64,000 bases of DNA. Origin: Clostridia bacterium (GTDB lineage: Bacteria; Bacillota; Clostridia; CAKSNL01; HGM11501). Shown here one piece after another: positions 25,584 to 35,544 of this stretch; the first letter of the stretch is position 1; every line of letters begins with the position of its first letter. A program made the translations under genes and the position numbers. The notes below the pieces were generated by a model. It was not told the origin of the DNA and searched no databases. It saw nothing but the letters and a program-made list of their open reading frames with translations. Location of the stretch: contig JAFQQJ010000019.1 of assembly GCA_017411325.1 (NCBI GenBank), forward strand, positions 1-64,000, read 5' to 3'.

Positions 25584-27697
25584 TATTCTGCGTCTTCAGC
25601 CTTTTTTTCAAGGTCTAAAAGAGCGTCCTTTCTGGAGAGATTAATTCTTCCCTGACGGTCAACCTCGATTAACTTAACCTGGATTTCATCGCCAACGGAA
25701 ACGATATCTGTTACCTTGTCAACTCTCTTTGTGTCAAGCTTGGAGATGTGAACCAAGCCTTCCTTACCGGGAAGATATTCAACGAATGCGCCAAAGTCCA
25801 TAATTCTCATAACCTTACCTGTGTAGGTTTCACCAACCTTGGGCTCGGATGCGATACCTTCAACGATCTTCAACGCCTTCATACCTGCTTCGTAATCTAC
25901 GCAGGCGATAAATACGCTTCCGTCGTCCTCAATATCAATCTTAACACCGGTTTCTGCAGTAATTCTCTGAATTGTCTTACCGCCGGAACCAATAACTTCA
26001 CGGATCTTTTCAGGATCAATCTTTGTGGAGATAATCTTGGGAGCATAAGCAGAAAGCTGCTCTCTGGGCTCTGCAATTCTTTTCAGCATTACATCGTCCA
26101 GGATATGGAGTCTTGCAACTCTGGTTTTCTCGAATGCTGTCTTTATAATTTCGGGTGTAAGACCGTCAATCTTTATATCAACCTGAATAGCTGTGATACC
26201 GTCTTTTGTACCTGCTACCTTAAAGTCCATATCGCCGAAGAAGTCTTCCAAGCCCTGGATGTCTGTCATAGTGATAAATCTGTCGCCTTCTGTGATAAGA
26301 CCGCAGGAAATACCTGCTACGGGAGCCTTAATCGGAACACCTGCTGCCATAAGGGAAAGTGTGCTTGCACAGATACTTCCCTGGCTCGTGGAACCGTTGG
26401 AAGATAAAACTTCGGATACAAGTCTTATAGCATAGGGGAACTCCTGCTCTGAGGGAATTACGGGAACAAGTGCCTTTTCAGCAAGAGCACCGTGGCCGAT
26501 TTCTCTTCTTCCGGGTCCTCTTGAAGGACGGGTTTCACCTACAGAGTAAGAGGGGAAATTGTAATGGTGGATATATCTCTTGGACTCTTCATTATCGATA
26601 CCGTCAAGCATCTGGGCTTCGGATAATGTAGCAAGAGTTGTTGCTGTCAATACCTGAGTCTGACCTCTTGTGAAGAGTGCAGAGCCATGAACTCTGGGAA
26701 GAAGGTCGATATCGCAGGAAAGGGGACGGATTTCGTCCATTCCTCTACCGTCAACTCTCTTACCTTCGTCAAGGAGCCATCTTCTTACAACAAACTTCTG
26801 AAGCTTGTATAATACTTCGTCAAGTACAGCCTGTCCTTCTGCTTCGGGATAACGGTCAGCGAAATGCTCGTATACCTCGGAAGAAACAACCGCCATATGC
26901 TCATCTCTTATTCTCTTATCGTCTGTATCAAGAGCCCACTTAACCCTGTCGATAGCAAAAGCCTTTACTTCTTCAAAAAGCTCTTCATCAACTGTTACGT
27001 GTTCATAATCAAACTTTGCTTTACCGATTTCAGCTGCAACGCTTTCAATCCAAGCGCAAACCTTCTTGATTTCTTCGTGTGCAAGTAAAATTGCCTCTAA
27101 CATTGTATCTTCGGGAACGCTGTCAGCGCCGCACTCAATCATGTTAACCTTTTCCTTTGTACCTGCAACGGTTAAGTTAAGGGAGCTATTTGCTCTTTCT
27201 TCTTCTGTGGGGTTTAAGATAAGCTTTCCGTCAACAAGACCAACATTTACGCCTGCGATGGGGCCGTTGAAGGGGATGTCTGAAATAGAGATTGCAAGTG
27301 AAGCACCGATTAATGCGGTAACCTCAGGCTGAAAATCCTGATCAACGGACATAACTGTTGTGATAACTGTTACGTCGTTACGAAGGTCAGAGGGGAATAA
27401 GGGACGGATAGGTCTGTCGATACATCTGGAGCTTAAAATTGCATGCTCGGAAGGACGGGATTCACGGCGTGTATAGCTTCCGGGAATCTTACCTACGCTG
27501 TAAAGCTTCTCTTCATAGTCAACGCTTAAAGGGAAAAAGTCAACGCCTTCTCTGGGCTTTGCGGAAGCTGTTGCTGTACAAAGTACTGCGGTTTCTCCGT
27601 ATTTAACGAAGGCACTTCCGTTTGCAAGCTGTGCAAGTTCTCCAACTTCAACACTGAAGGGACGGCCTGCTACTTCTGTAGTGAATATTTTCTTCAT
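25583..27697 (-). CDS. pnp: Polyribonucleotide nucleotidyltransferase (PNPase)
   Basis: A phosphorolytic 3'-5' exoribonuclease of 704 residues from the ATG at 27697, which has GAAAGGA upstream. The domain order is RNase PH-like 1 (about 10-140), a helical linker, RNase PH-like 2 (about 330-540, with SNGSTSQGSICASTL), KH (about 550-610, GSGGKTIQRITAETG) and S1 (about 620-690). The S1 end VHISKL is clear. A long imperfect hairpin fills its leader at 27733-27807. It sits between rpsO and the M16 peptidase, the standard Firmicutes order. Confidence 0.97.
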   Translation of the reverse strand: MKKIFTTEVAGRPFSVEVGELAQLANGSAFVKYGETAVLCTATASAKPREGVDFFPLSVDYEEKLYSVGKIPGSYTRRESRPSEHAILSSRCIDRPIRPLFPSDLRNDVTVITTVMSVDQDFQPEVTALIGASLAISISDIPFNGPIAGVNVGLVDGKLILNPTEEERANSSLNLTVAGTKEKVNMIECGADSVPEDTMLEAILLAHEEIKKVCAWIESVAAEIGKAKFDYEHVTVDEELFEEVKAFAIDRVKWALDTDDKRIRDEHMAVVSSEVYEHFADRYPEAEGQAVLDEVLYKLQKFVVRRWLLDEGKRVDGRGMDEIRPLSCDIDLLPRVHGSALFTRGQTQVLTATTLATLSEAQMLDGIDNEESKRYIHHYNFPSYSVGETRPSRGPGRREIGHGALAEKALVPVIPSEQEFPYAIRLVSEVLSSNGSTSQGSICASTLSLMAAGVPIKAPVAGISCGLITEGDRFITMTDIQGLEDFFGDMDFKVAGTKDGITAIQVDIKIDGLTPEIIKTAFEKTRVARLHILDDVMLKRIAEPREQLSAYAPKIISTKIDPEKIREVIGSGGKTIQRITAETGVKIDIEDDGSVFIACVDYEAGMKALKIVEGIASEPKVGETYTGKVMRIMDFGAFVEYLPGKEGLVHISKLDTKRVDKVTDIVSVGDEIQVKLIEVDRQGRINLSRKDALLDLEKKAEDAE

Positions 27698-27732
27698 AAA
27701 ATACATTCCTTTCGGTTTATAAATATTTTCCA

Positions 27733-27837
27733 GGCCTCGAGCATTTAGCACTTAAATCTGCCTTCTCTATGCGAAAAAGCACATCTAACTGCTAATCGCT
27801 TCCGGCCGTTTTTTGTTTTTGGGGGAGTTTAATTATA
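27733..27837 (-). promoter_or_regulatory. pnp leader: long imperfect hairpin and -10 element
   Basis: GGCC ends at 27733 and 27804 close a roughly 75-nt imperfect stem (paired blocks GGCC, AGC, TTAGCA, TTA) capped by an ATG-CG/GC-CAT hairpin. A TATAAT on the minus strand (27832-27837) lies upstream, with only a poor -35. PNPase leaders of enterobacteria form a comparable duplex for autoregulation; equivalence here is inference. Confidence 0.5.
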
Positions 27838-27869
27838 CACTTTGTTAACTTTCTCAAATAGAAGAAAGC

Positions 27870-27894
27870 GGCGGTCATTAAAGTAACGACCGCC
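27870..27894 (-). terminator. rpsO-pnp intercistronic hairpin
   Basis: GGCGGTC/GACCGCC with an 11-nt loop and a weak T-rich tail on the minus strand. It lies just after rpsO, as the attenuator does in other bacteria. Confidence 0.55.
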
Positions 27895-27903
27895 TGCATA
27901 TAA

Positions 27904-28167
27904 TTACTTTCTTAAGCCAAGCTTTTCAAGGATTGCACGATATCTTTCGATGTCGATTCTTTCAAGATAGTTAAGTAAGCTTCTTCTCTTACCTACCATC
28001 TTAAGAAGACCTCTTCTTGAGTGATGGTCCTTCTTATTCACCTTGAGATGTTCATTAAGATGATTGATTCTCTCGGTCAAAAGAGCAATCTGAACTTCAG
28101 GAGAACCTGTATCGTTCTCGCTTGTGCGATAAGTAGCGATAATTTCCTGCTTTCTGTCCTTTAACAT
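27904..28167 (-). CDS. rpsO: 30S ribosomal protein S15
   Basis: An 87-residue primary 16S rRNA-binding protein. The text [22 protein letters not shown] and [21 protein letters not shown] is diagnostic. The ATG at 28167 has AGGAGGTGT upstream. The open frame extends further 5' but that is leader sequence. It has its own promoter (28265-28293) and a structured leader of about 90 nt, consistent with S15 autoregulation. It lies upstream of pnp as in most bacteria. Confidence 0.97.
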   Translation of the reverse strand: MLKDRKQEIIATYRTSENDTGSPEVQIALLTERINHLNEHLKVNKKDHHSRRGLLKMVGKRRSLLNYLERIDIERYRAILEKLGLRK

Positions 28168-28258
28168 TACTACACCTCCTAAATTAATATCTCCTTTACA
28201 CGAAGCAAAGGGCGGTGAACCCCGAAACCTCGCATAAGGTTCGGCCATTCATAAGCCA
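28168..28258 (-). promoter_or_regulatory. Structured rpsO leader, candidate S15-binding element
   Basis: On the minus strand the leader can form CGAACCTT/AAGGTTTCG-type and CTTTG/CAAAG hairpins before the AGGAGGTGT site. S15 is known to repress its own mRNA through leader structures in several phyla. I cannot assign it to a described class. Confidence 0.4.
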
Positions 28259-28264
28259 TCATTT

Positions 28265-28293
28265 ATTGTAACACATATTTAACAGTTTGTCAA
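28265..28293 (-). promoter_or_regulatory. Promoter of rpsO
   Basis: On the minus strand TTGACA (28288-28293), 17 bp, TACAAT (28265-28270), overlapping the end of ribF. Confidence 0.8.
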
Positions 28294-29187
28294 ACATTTT
28301 TTTGCATTTTTTACATCTTTTTCAATCTGATATTTAAGTTCATCTATATTTCCGAACTTTTTCTCTCTTCTTATTATCCTGAAAAACGAAATTTTTATCC
28401 GTTTTCCGTAAATATCTTTATCAAAATCCATAATATTTATTTCCATTTTCGGGTTCTTACCGTCCTCAACTGTAGGATTAATCCCCACATTCACAACTGC
28501 ATTGTAGGTTTCCCCCTCCACTTCTGCCTTTGCGGCATAAACACCAAAAGGCGGAAGCACCTTTTCCTTTCCCGGAAAAATATTTGCCGTAGGAAAGCCA
28601 AGATTTCTTCCAAGCCTTTTTCCGTGGACAATTTCTCCCTCATAGGAATGAAGTCTGCCTAAAAGAAGGTTGGCCGCATAAAAATCTCCGTCTTCGATAA
28701 AGTGTCTTATGCTGCTGCTTTTAACCGGTATGTCCGAAATTTTCATTTCCGGAAGAATATGAACCGAAAATCCGTATTCTTTTCCAAGCTCGGAAAGCAA
28801 AGCAGCATCTCCGCCGGAATTCTTCCCGAACTTAAAATCATATCCCACGAAAACCTTTTTCGCTCCAAGTCTTCCGACCAGCTCTTCACGGACGAACTCC
28901 ATAGGACTTTTTCCGAGAAACTCCCTAGTTGCTTCCTTTAAGAAAAGGTAGTCGCACTCCGTTTCCATAAGCGTTTCTTTTTTCTCATCTTCGCTCTGGA
29001 TAAAGCCTATATTCATTCCGAAAACCTTTTTAGGGTGCGGAGAAAATGTATATATGACACTTTTAAGGTTTTCTTTTTCATCGTCTGCCATTTTTATAAG
29101 AGCTCTGTGCGCCATATGTACACCGTCAAAATTTCCGATGCAGACGGATGTATTATTAAGTTTTTCGCATTCGCCTAATTTTATCAC
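28279..29187 (-). CDS. ribF: Bifunctional riboflavin kinase/FAD synthetase
   Basis: RibF makes FMN and then FAD from riboflavin. It is 302 residues. The N-terminal adenylyltransferase half shows CIGNFDGVHMAHRALI and VFVGYDFKFGKNSGG. The C-terminal kinase half shows HGKRLGRNLGFPTANI and GVYAAKAEV. The start is GTG at 29187, directly after the truB stop and preceded by AAAGGGTTGA. It lies between truB and rpsO in the conserved superoperon. Confidence 0.95.
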   Translation of the reverse strand: MIKLGECEKLNNTSVCIGNFDGVHMAHRALIKMADDEKENLKSVIYTFSPHPKKVFGMNIGFIQSEDEKKETLMETECDYLFLKEATREFLGKSPMEFVREELVGRLGAKKVFVGYDFKFGKNSGGDAALLSELGKEYGFSVHILPEMKISDIPVKSSSIRHFIEDGDFYAANLLLGRLHSYEGEIVHGKRLGRNLGFPTANIFPGKEKVLPPFGVYAAKAEVEGETYNAVVNVGINPTVEDGKNPKMEINIMDFDKDIYGKRIKISFFRIIRREKKFGNIDELKYQIEKDVKNAKKCLTNC

Positions 29188-29191
29188 AAAA

Positions 29192-30076
29192 TCAACCCTT
29201 TGTTGCTCCGTAAAAGCTTTTTATAAGCTTAAGGCACTTTCTTCCGTCCACCGTTACAATTTCGGAAACGGAAAGAAATTCGCCGTTTTTGTTAAACACT
29301 CTGTATTTGCCCTCTTCCCCTTCGCAGTAAGCACTTACGCCGTTTTTCACAAGATACTCCTGCTTTTCGCTTACCGTAAAATCCGGATAGTCAAAAAGTC
29401 TTTCCGTAGGAATAAGGTGCTTTTCAATATCGGAAATATCAGAAAGCGATGAAAGATCAACCGCATCCTCCAGAGTAAAATTACCGCTTTTCGTCCTTCG
29501 TAAAGAGGCCATATGGGCAAAGCAGCCAAGCTTTAAGCCTATGTCGTGACACAGACTTCTTATATATGTACCCTTTGAGCAGTCGATATCAAGTGTTATG
29601 TCATTTCCGTCACGCTCTACAACCGAAAGAGAATGAATCGTAATTTTTCTTGCTTCCCTTTCAATTTCCTTTCCCTCACGGGCAAGCTCATAAAGCTTTT
29701 TTCCGCCTATTTTTATTGCCGAGTACATAGGCGGAATCTGCATAATTTCTCCGCGGAAGGAGAATAAAGCGTTTTCAATCATTTCATCCGTAATACCCTC
29801 TGCGTCTCCTGTTTTATTTACGGCACCTGATGCATCATAGGTTTCCGTCGAAGCTCCCAGTCTCATTACGGCACGGTAGCTTTTTTTATCGTTTCCGCTC
29901 ATTATATCGGCAGCTCTTGTGGCATTTCCTATGCATACGGGAAGAACTCCCGTCGCATCGGGATCAAGAGTTCCTGTATGTCCCACCTTGAAAGGACGGC
30001 AGAGCCTTCTTACCTTTGCAACAACGTCAAAGCTGGTAAAGCCCGCTTCCTTGTCAATTACTATTACTCCGTTCAT
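29192..30076 (-). CDS. truB: tRNA pseudouridine(55) synthase
   Basis: TruB makes the pseudouridine of the T loop in tRNAs. It is 294 residues from the ATG at 30076. The catalytic Asp38 lies in VGHTGTLDPDATGVLPV. GRALQIPPMYSAIK-like text (here EIMQIPPMYSAIKIGG) and SKGTYIRSLCHDIG are also present. A C-terminal PUA-like segment follows. The start lies 23 nt inside the end of nrnA, a coupling overlap. The frame is open further upstream but not homologous. Confidence 0.95.
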   Translation of the reverse strand: MNGVIVIDKEAGFTSFDVVAKVRRLCRPFKVGHTGTLDPDATGVLPVCIGNATRAADIMSGNDKKSYRAVMRLGASTETYDASGAVNKTGDAEGITDEMIENALFSFRGEIMQIPPMYSAIKIGGKKLYELAREGKEIEREARKITIHSLSVVERDGNDITLDIDCSKGTYIRSLCHDIGLKLGCFAHMASLRRTKSGNFTLEDAVDLSSLSDISDIEKHLIPTERLFDYPDFTVSEKQEYLVKNGVSAYCEGEEGKYRVFNKNGEFLSVSEIVTVDGRKCLKLIKSFYGATKG

Positions 30077-31034
30077 TTTCGTGCTCCAATATTTCCTTTT
30101 CAAACATTTTAACGATTTCTTCCGTAAGCTTGTCAACATCTGTATCTGCAGGCAAAGTAAATCCGCTGGCACGGACGTGTCCGCCACCGCCAAAATGAGC
30201 TGCAACACGCGATACATCCACATAGGATTTGCTTCTGAGGCTTACCTTAACCTGATTTTTCACGGTTACGGAAAATGCCGCCTCAACTCCGTCAACACTT
30301 CTTCCTATTTCAGAAAAGCCTTCGCAATCGGAAAATTCCGTGCCTGTTTCCTCGAAATCCTTTTCAGTGAGAATAACCGAAGAAATTTTTCCGCCGGAGT
30401 AAAGCTTAAGGGAATCAAGCGCTCTTGACTTAAGCTTAAGCTTGCCTAATGATTCACATTCGTAAATTTCTATGCAGACTCTGCCTATGTCTGCACCGCA
30501 CTTCAGGAGCTCCGCACTGTACAAAAAGCTTTCGGGAGTGGTGTTTGAAAACTTAAATCCGCCCGTATCGGTGATGATTCCCGCATAAAGCTGCTCTGCC
30601 TGGCGGGAAGAAATCTTTCCCGTCAGATCCATAATAAGCTCATACACAATTTCGCTGGTGCTTGATGCTTTGGCTTTTATATAATTAACATCTCCATAGC
30701 CTTCATTTGATACGTGATGGTCGATGCATATGTGGCGGTGCGCTCTTTCGAAAATCGCTCTGCAGCATCCGAGTCTTGCCATATCGCCGCAGTCAAGGGC
30801 AACAGCAAGGTCGAAAACCTCATCTGTGCCGGTCACATACTCATCTGCAAAATATCTTAAATACGGCGGAGGGTTGTCGTTCAATACCACCCTTGCCTCC
30901 TTGCCGTAATCCTTTAAGGCTTTGGCAAAGGAAAATGCGGAGCCTACCGCATCTCCGTCCATATTTACATGGACGAAAACAGCGATGCTCTCCGCTTTTT
31001 CAATTTCTTTTATAATATCAGAAAATTTACTCAT
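30054..31034 (-). CDS. nrnA: DHH/DHHA1 phosphoesterase, NrnA-like
   Basis: A 326-residue manganese phosphoesterase. In Bacillus NrnA degrades nano-RNA and has PAP phosphatase activity; related DHH proteins cleave pApA. DHH motifs are visible in HVNMDGDAVGSA, AVALDCGDMA and CIDHHVSNEG, and the DHHA1 domain ends with FGGGGHVRASGF. The ATG at 31034 overlaps the rbfA stop by 8 nt. Its place between rbfA and truB is common in Clostridia. Confidence 0.93.
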   Translation of the reverse strand: MSKFSDIIKEIEKAESIAVFVHVNMDGDAVGSAFSFAKALKDYGKEARVVLNDNPPPYLRYFADEYVTGTDEVFDLAVALDCGDMARLGCCRAIFERAHRHICIDHHVSNEGYGDVNYIKAKASSTSEIVYELIMDLTGKISSRQAEQLYAGIITDTGGFKFSNTTPESFLYSAELLKCGADIGRVCIEIYECESLGKLKLKSRALDSLKLYSGGKISSVILTEKDFEETGTEFSDCEGFSEIGRSVDGVEAAFSVTVKNQVKVSLRSKSYVDVSRVAAHFGGGGHVRASGFTLPADTDVDKLTEEIVKMFEKEILEHENERSNSN

Positions 31035-31389
31035 TTTTTCCCTCAGACCCCTTAAGCGCATTCTCAATAATCTTACTGATGTGTATTTCGTGCTCGATTG
31101 AATCGCTTATTTCAAAGCTTAACTGGGGAGTAATTCTAAGGTCAACTCTCCCGGAAAGCTCACGTCTTATAAATCCGCTTGCCGACTTCAATGCAGAGAG
31201 AGTGGACTTTTTGTCCTCCTCCGTACCCATCACACTTAAAATAACCTTGGCGTGGGATAAATCCTTTGCCACCTTAACGGCAAGAATACTCACCATACCC
31301 TTCATTCTGGGATCCTTTATTTCTCTTAAAATGCCCGAAAGTTCCCGCATTACTTCGCCGGAAATACGCTCTATTCTGTCGAAGCTCAT
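31027..31389 (-). CDS. rbfA: Ribosome-binding factor A
   Basis: A 120-residue KH-fold factor for late 30S maturation. The family opening DRIERISGEVMRELSGILREIKDPR and the central KVILSVMGTEEDKK pattern are present. The start codon directly abuts the infB stop, so the genes are coupled. Order infB-rbfA-nrnA-truB is canonical. Confidence 0.94.
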   Translation of the reverse strand: MSFDRIERISGEVMRELSGILREIKDPRMKGMVSILAVKVAKDLSHAKVILSVMGTEEDKKSTLSALKSASGFIRRELSGRVDLRITPQLSFEISDSIEHEIHISKIIENALKGSEGKNE

Positions 31390-33654
31390 TTATCTTTCAA
31401 CCTCTTCCATAGTAAAGCTTTCAAATACGTCGCCTTCCTTGATGTCATTAAACTTTTCAATGCTCATACCACATTCAAAGCCGGATGCAACTTCCTTGGC
31501 ATCATCTTTGAATCTCTTGAGAGAATCAATTGCACCTTCGTAGATAACGATGCCGTTACGTACAACACGAACCTGATTGTTTCTCTGGATTACGCCGTCA
31601 GTAACATAGCAGCCTGCGATTGTACCAACGCTTGAAACCTTGAATGTCTGACGAACCTCTGCGTGACCTGTTACCTTTTCACGGAACTTGGGCGCAAGCA
31701 TACCCTTCATGGCAGCTTCAATTTCGTCTATTGCATCGTAGATTATGCGGTACATTCTCATTTCGATGCCCTTTGCTTCAGCCGCAACTCTCGCACCGCC
31801 GTCGGGACGTACGTTAAAGCCTACTATGATGGCGTTAGATGCAGATGCAAGCATAACGTCTGACTCATTTACACCGCCGACTGCACCGTGGATTACCTTA
31901 ACCTTAACTTCCTCGTTGGAAAGCTTTTCAAGACTCTGACGAACCGCTTCAACGCTACCCTGAACGTCAGCCTTAACGATTAAGTTAAGAGTCTTCACAT
32001 CACCCTGGGAAATCTGTGCAAAGAGGTCATCAAGATTCACAGCAGACTGAGCCTGGATAGCCTCATCCTTAATCTTCTGCTTTCTTGCCTCAACAACTTC
32101 GCGGGCAGCTCTTTCATCGTCAACCGCGAAGAAGATTTCACCACCGTCGGGAGTTTCGGAAAGACCTACTATTTCAACGGGCACGGAAGGACCTGCTTCC
32201 TTAATCTTGTTACCCTTATCGTCTGTCATCACACGAACCTTACCAACACTTGTTCCCGCAACAACAATATCTCCCTGCTTAAGTGTGCCGCGCTGAACTA
32301 AAACTGTCGCAACAGGGCCTCTACCCTTATCAAGACGGGACTCAATTACGGTACCCTTCGCCTTACGGTTGGGATTTGCCTTAAGCTCAAGAATATCTGC
32401 GCTTAAGATTACCATTTCAAGCAGCCCTTCGATGTTGATTCTCTGCTTTGCGGAAACCTCAACACAAACAGTATCTCCGCCCCACTCTTCTATAAGTATA
32501 TCATTTTCGGAAAGCTCTCTCTTTACTCTGGCAACATCTGCATTTTCTCTGTCTATTTTATTGATTGCAACGATTGTTGTAAGCCCTGCCGCCTTGGCGT
32601 GGTTTATTGCTTCAACCGTCTGAGGCATAATACCGTCGTCTGCCGCAACAACAAGGATTGCGATATCTGTTACCTGAGCACCGCGGGCACGCATTGCGGT
32701 AAATGCTTCGTGTCCGGGGGTATCGAGGAATGTGATCTGACGGTCGTTTATCTTAACACGGTATGCACCGATGTGCTGTGTAATACCGCCGGCTTCTCCC
32801 GATGCAACATTGGTTTCTCTTATAGCATCAAGAAGCGATGTCTTACCGTGGTCAACGTGTCCCATTACAACAACGACGGGATCTCTGGGAAGTAAATCTT
32901 CGGGAGCATCCTCTGTATCGTTGAATAAAACATCTTCTTTTGTAACAATGATTTCCTTTGTTACAATCGCGCCCATATCTTCTGCAATCAAACTTGCAGT
33001 ATCAAAGTCAACCGCCTGGTTAACATTTGCCATAACACCGATCAGCATAAGGCGCTTGATAACATCATTAACCGATGTCTTGAGTCTTTCCGCAAGATCG
33101 GATACGATGATTTCATCGGGAATCTCGATTTCAAGCTTTTCCTTCTTCTTGGGTTCTTCCTTTTTGGGCACAAAAGTATTTTTCTGCTGCTGCATTTTAT
33201 TCTTCTGTCCCTTTTTGATTTTCTGCTTGTTTGTAACAGTATCCTTAAGCTCGGGAGCAAGCTCCTCAATCTTTTCGCTGTCGTTGTACTTGGAAAGGTC
33301 AACAACATTGGCACGGGTATCAACATACCTTTTTTCCGTGTTGCGGTTGGGCTTTTCGCCTGCTTCCTTTACGGGAGCACCCGCCTTTTTCTCCGCATAA
33401 GCCTTAACTTCTTCTTTTACTTCTTCCTTCGGCTCTTCAACCTTAACGGGGCATAAGGATTTCATAAATTCATAAACATCCGTTCCGTCATCGTAAAGCT
33501 TTGTGAAGTGCTCAAGAATTATATTCATATCCATATCGGACAAAACGCTTGAATAGCCCTTAACCTGAGAGCCTGTATTTTTAAGCAATTCAACAAGATC
33601 GGCGCTCTTTACACCAAGTTCTTTAGAAAGTTCGTTTACTTTAATTTTAGCCAT
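31390..33654 (-). CDS. infB: Translation initiation factor IF-2
   Basis: The initiator-tRNA GTPase, 754 residues. The N-terminal IF2-N helical domain starts [15 protein letters not shown] charged linker follows. G motifs are [14 protein letters not shown] near residue 263, DTPGHEAF near 309 and NKID near 363. Domains II-IV complete the protein. AGGTG precedes the ATG. Firmicutes often place ylxQ between ylxR and infB; here the gap is only 16 bp, so ylxQ is absent from this operon. Confidence 0.97.
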   Translation of the reverse strand: MAKIKVNELSKELGVKSADLVELLKNTGSQVKGYSSVLSDMDMNIILEHFTKLYDDGTDVYEFMKSLCPVKVEEPKEEVKEEVKAYAEKKAGAPVKEAGEKPNRNTEKRYVDTRANVVDLSKYNDSEKIEELAPELKDTVTNKQKIKKGQKNKMQQQKNTFVPKKEEPKKKEKLEIEIPDEIIVSDLAERLKTSVNDVIKRLMLIGVMANVNQAVDFDTASLIAEDMGAIVTKEIIVTKEDVLFNDTEDAPEDLLPRDPVVVVMGHVDHGKTSLLDAIRETNVASGEAGGITQHIGAYRVKINDRQITFLDTPGHEAFTAMRARGAQVTDIAILVVAADDGIMPQTVEAINHAKAAGLTTIVAINKIDRENADVARVKRELSENDILIEEWGGDTVCVEVSAKQRINIEGLLEMVILSADILELKANPNRKAKGTVIESRLDKGRGPVATVLVQRGTLKQGDIVVAGTSVGKVRVMTDDKGNKIKEAGPSVPVEIVGLSETPDGGEIFFAVDDERAAREVVEARKQKIKDEAIQAQSAVNLDDLFAQISQGDVKTLNLIVKADVQGSVEAVRQSLEKLSNEEVKVKVIHGAVGGVNESDVMLASASNAIIVGFNVRPDGGARVAAEAKGIEMRMYRIIYDAIDEIEAAMKGMLAPKFREKVTGHAEVRQTFKVSSVGTIAGCYVTDGVIQRNNQVRVVRNGIVIYEGAIDSLKRFKDDAKEVASGFECGMSIEKFNDIKEGDVFESFTMEEVER

Positions 33655-33670
33655 AGAAACACCTCCATGA

Positions 33671-33934
33671 TTAGTCTTCTGTCTTCATTTCCATAAGGGC
33701 AGAAAACAGTTCTTTGCCGACAGCTGTCTTAAAAGACCTTTCGAGTGCTTTTTTCTTTTCGGCTTCCGAAGCGCATTTTCCGTCTCTGCAGATATATGCA
33801 CCTCTGCCGTTAGCTTTTCCCGTAGGATCTATAAAAATCTCGCCATCCTTATTTTTGACAATTCTTATAAGTTCTTTCTTATCCTTGCTTTCTCTGCATA
33901 CGCAGCACATACGCAAGGGAATGCTTTTCGCCAC
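33671..33934 (-). CDS. ylxR: YlxR family RNA-binding protein
   Basis: An 87-residue basic protein of the YlxR (DUF448) family, found between nusA and inf[19 protein letters not shown] and the signature [12 protein letters not shown] are visible, with four Cys that may bind metal. Start is GTG at 33934 with AGAGGTG upstream. Recent work ties the family to RNase P or transcription effects; I rely here only on family and position. Confidence 0.92.
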   Translation of the reverse strand: MAKSIPLRMCCVCRESKDKKELIRIVKNKDGEIFIDPTGKANGRGAYICRDGKCASEAEKKKALERSFKTAVGKELFSALMEMKTED

Positions 33935-33949
33935 AGTAATTCACCTCTG

Positions 33950-34984
33950 TTATTCGGCGCTGTCGCTCTTGATATCGATTTTCCATCCGGTAAGTCTTGC
34001 AGCAATACGAACGTTCTGACCTTCCTTACCAATTGCAAGGGAAAGCTGATATTCGGGCACTAAAACCATAGCACTCTTTTCCTCTTCATTAATGGTAACG
34101 CTTGTTACCTTGGCGGGGCTTAATGCCGCCTTAATGAATTCAGCGGGATCTTCCGAATACTTTATAATATCAATTTTTTCATCGCCCATACCGTCCATAA
34201 CGGCATTTACTCTCATACCCTTCTGACCTACGCAGGAGCCGATGGGATCGATTTTCTCGTCTTTTGACCATACAGCCATCTTTGTTCTGGAGCCGGCTTC
34301 TCTTATAACGCTCTTGATTTCAACAGTTCCTTCGGCAATTTCGGGAACCTCCTGCTCAAAAAGCTTTCTGATAAGCCCGGGATGGGTTCTGGAAAGAAGT
34401 ATCTGAGGCCCTGCATAAGCCTTCTTGATTTCCATAACGAAGAATTTCATTCTCTTATTGAAGGGATATTCTTCTCCAGGAATCTGCTCTTTCTGGACTA
34501 AAAGACCTTCTGCATTGTCCTCAAGTGAAACGATAATTCCCTTTCTGTCTTCCTTCTGAATAACACCTGTAAGGATTTTGCCTTCTTTTTCGCTGAAGGC
34601 ATCAAAGAGATGTCCTCTTTCAGCCTCTCTGATTTTCTGAATAACAACCTGCTTCGCTGTCTGTGCCGCAATTCTTCCGAAGCGCATAGGATCAACCGCA
34701 TAGTCAACAAAATCTCCAACCTCGTAGGAAGGCTTTATTGCACGGGCTTCCTCCAAGGAAATTTCATTTACGGGATCTTCCACTTCTTCTGCTACCATCT
34801 TCTGTGTGTAAGCCTGAATCGCACCTGTTTCCTCATTCATTTCAACGCGTACATAAAGATTTTCAAGGTAGTTCTTCTTGCAAGCCGCAACAAGTGCCGC
34901 CTTTATAGCCTCTATCATGTACTCCTTTTTAATATCTTTGGTAAGTTCAAGTTCTTCCAAAGCCTGCATAAGTTCCTGGTTCAT
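33950..34984 (-). CDS. nusA: Transcription termination/antitermination factor NusA
   Basis: An RNA polymerase-binding elongation factor of 344 residues. The N-terminal polymerase-binding domain covers about 1-125, followed by S1 (about 135-200) and two KH domains, with IGSCVGQKGMRVNAV and LAIGKEGQNVRIAARLTG. It lacks the acidic C-terminal repeats of enterobacterial NusA, as expected for Firmicutes. It lies between rimP and ylxR. Confidence 0.96.
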   Translation of the reverse strand: MNQELMQALEELELTKDIKKEYMIEAIKAALVAACKKNYLENLYVRVEMNEETGAIQAYTQKMVAEEVEDPVNEISLEEARAIKPSYEVGDFVDYAVDPMRFGRIAAQTAKQVVIQKIREAERGHLFDAFSEKEGKILTGVIQKEDRKGIIVSLEDNAEGLLVQKEQIPGEEYPFNKRMKFFVMEIKKAYAGPQILLSRTHPGLIRKLFEQEVPEIAEGTVEIKSVIREAGSRTKMAVWSKDEKIDPIGSCVGQKGMRVNAVMDGMGDEKIDIIKYSEDPAEFIKAALSPAKVTSVTINEEEKSAMVLVPEYQLSLAIGKEGQNVRIAARLTGWKIDIKSDSAE

Positions 34985-34999
34985 TTTTCTAAATACCCC

Positions 35000-35455
35000 C
35001 TAAAATTCAAATACTGTTTTTATTTGCGATGCTTTATTTTTCTCAATTTTCATTGTTTTTTCGCCAAGCTCAACCGTAAAGGTTTCGTCGTCCGCCTCTT
35101 TCAGGATTCCCGTTAAGTTTTTCATTCCGTCAATGGGCTTGAAAAGCTTAACGCTTATCTTATCGCCTATAACCTTATCAAAATGCCACGGTCTTGTAAG
35201 AAGCCTTTCTATTCCGGGAGACGAAAGCTCAAGCTCGTAAGGTGTTTTAATCGGATCAATCTCATCAAATCTGTCAGATAAAGCACGGCTGACCTTTTCG
35301 CAGTCATCAAGAGTAACACCGGTGTCGGAATCAATAAAAATACGGAGAACCATATCGCTTCCTTCTTTTTTATACTCCACCTCGTAGACATAAAGCCCTT
35401 CTTTTTCGCATATCGCCGAAGCTTCCTTCTCTGCAATTTCTTCTATTTTTGACAT
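35000..35455 (-). CDS. rimP: Ribosome maturation factor RimP
   Basis: A 151-residue factor for 30S maturation. LRIFIDSDTGVTLDDCEKVSRALSDRFDE and YELELSSPGIERLLTRPWHF are diagnostic. First gene of the superoperon; GCGAGGTG precedes the ATG. Its promoter at 35545-35573 is followed at once by a hairpin (35507-35533). Confidence 0.95.
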   Translation of the reverse strand: MSKIEEIAEKEASAICEKEGLYVYEVEYKKEGSDMVLRIFIDSDTGVTLDDCEKVSRALSDRFDEIDPIKTPYELELSSPGIERLLTRPWHFDKVIGDKISVKLFKPIDGMKNLTGILKEADDETFTVELGEKTMKIEKNKASQIKTVFEF

Positions 35456-35506
35456 TTTTACACCTCGCTTTTACAAAGAAAATAAAAATTTCCTTAATAC
35501 AACACG

Positions 35507-35533
35507 AAAGAGTGGGAGAATTCCCACTCTTTT
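35507..35533 (-). terminator. Hairpin at the 5' end of the nusA operon transcript
   Basis: AAAGAGTGGGA/TCCCACTCTTT with loop GAAT. It ends nlpC transcription or caps the nusA operon mRNA, since the promoter -10 lies only 12 bp upstream of it. Confidence 0.65.
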
Positions 35534-35544
35534 GCGCCGAATAT

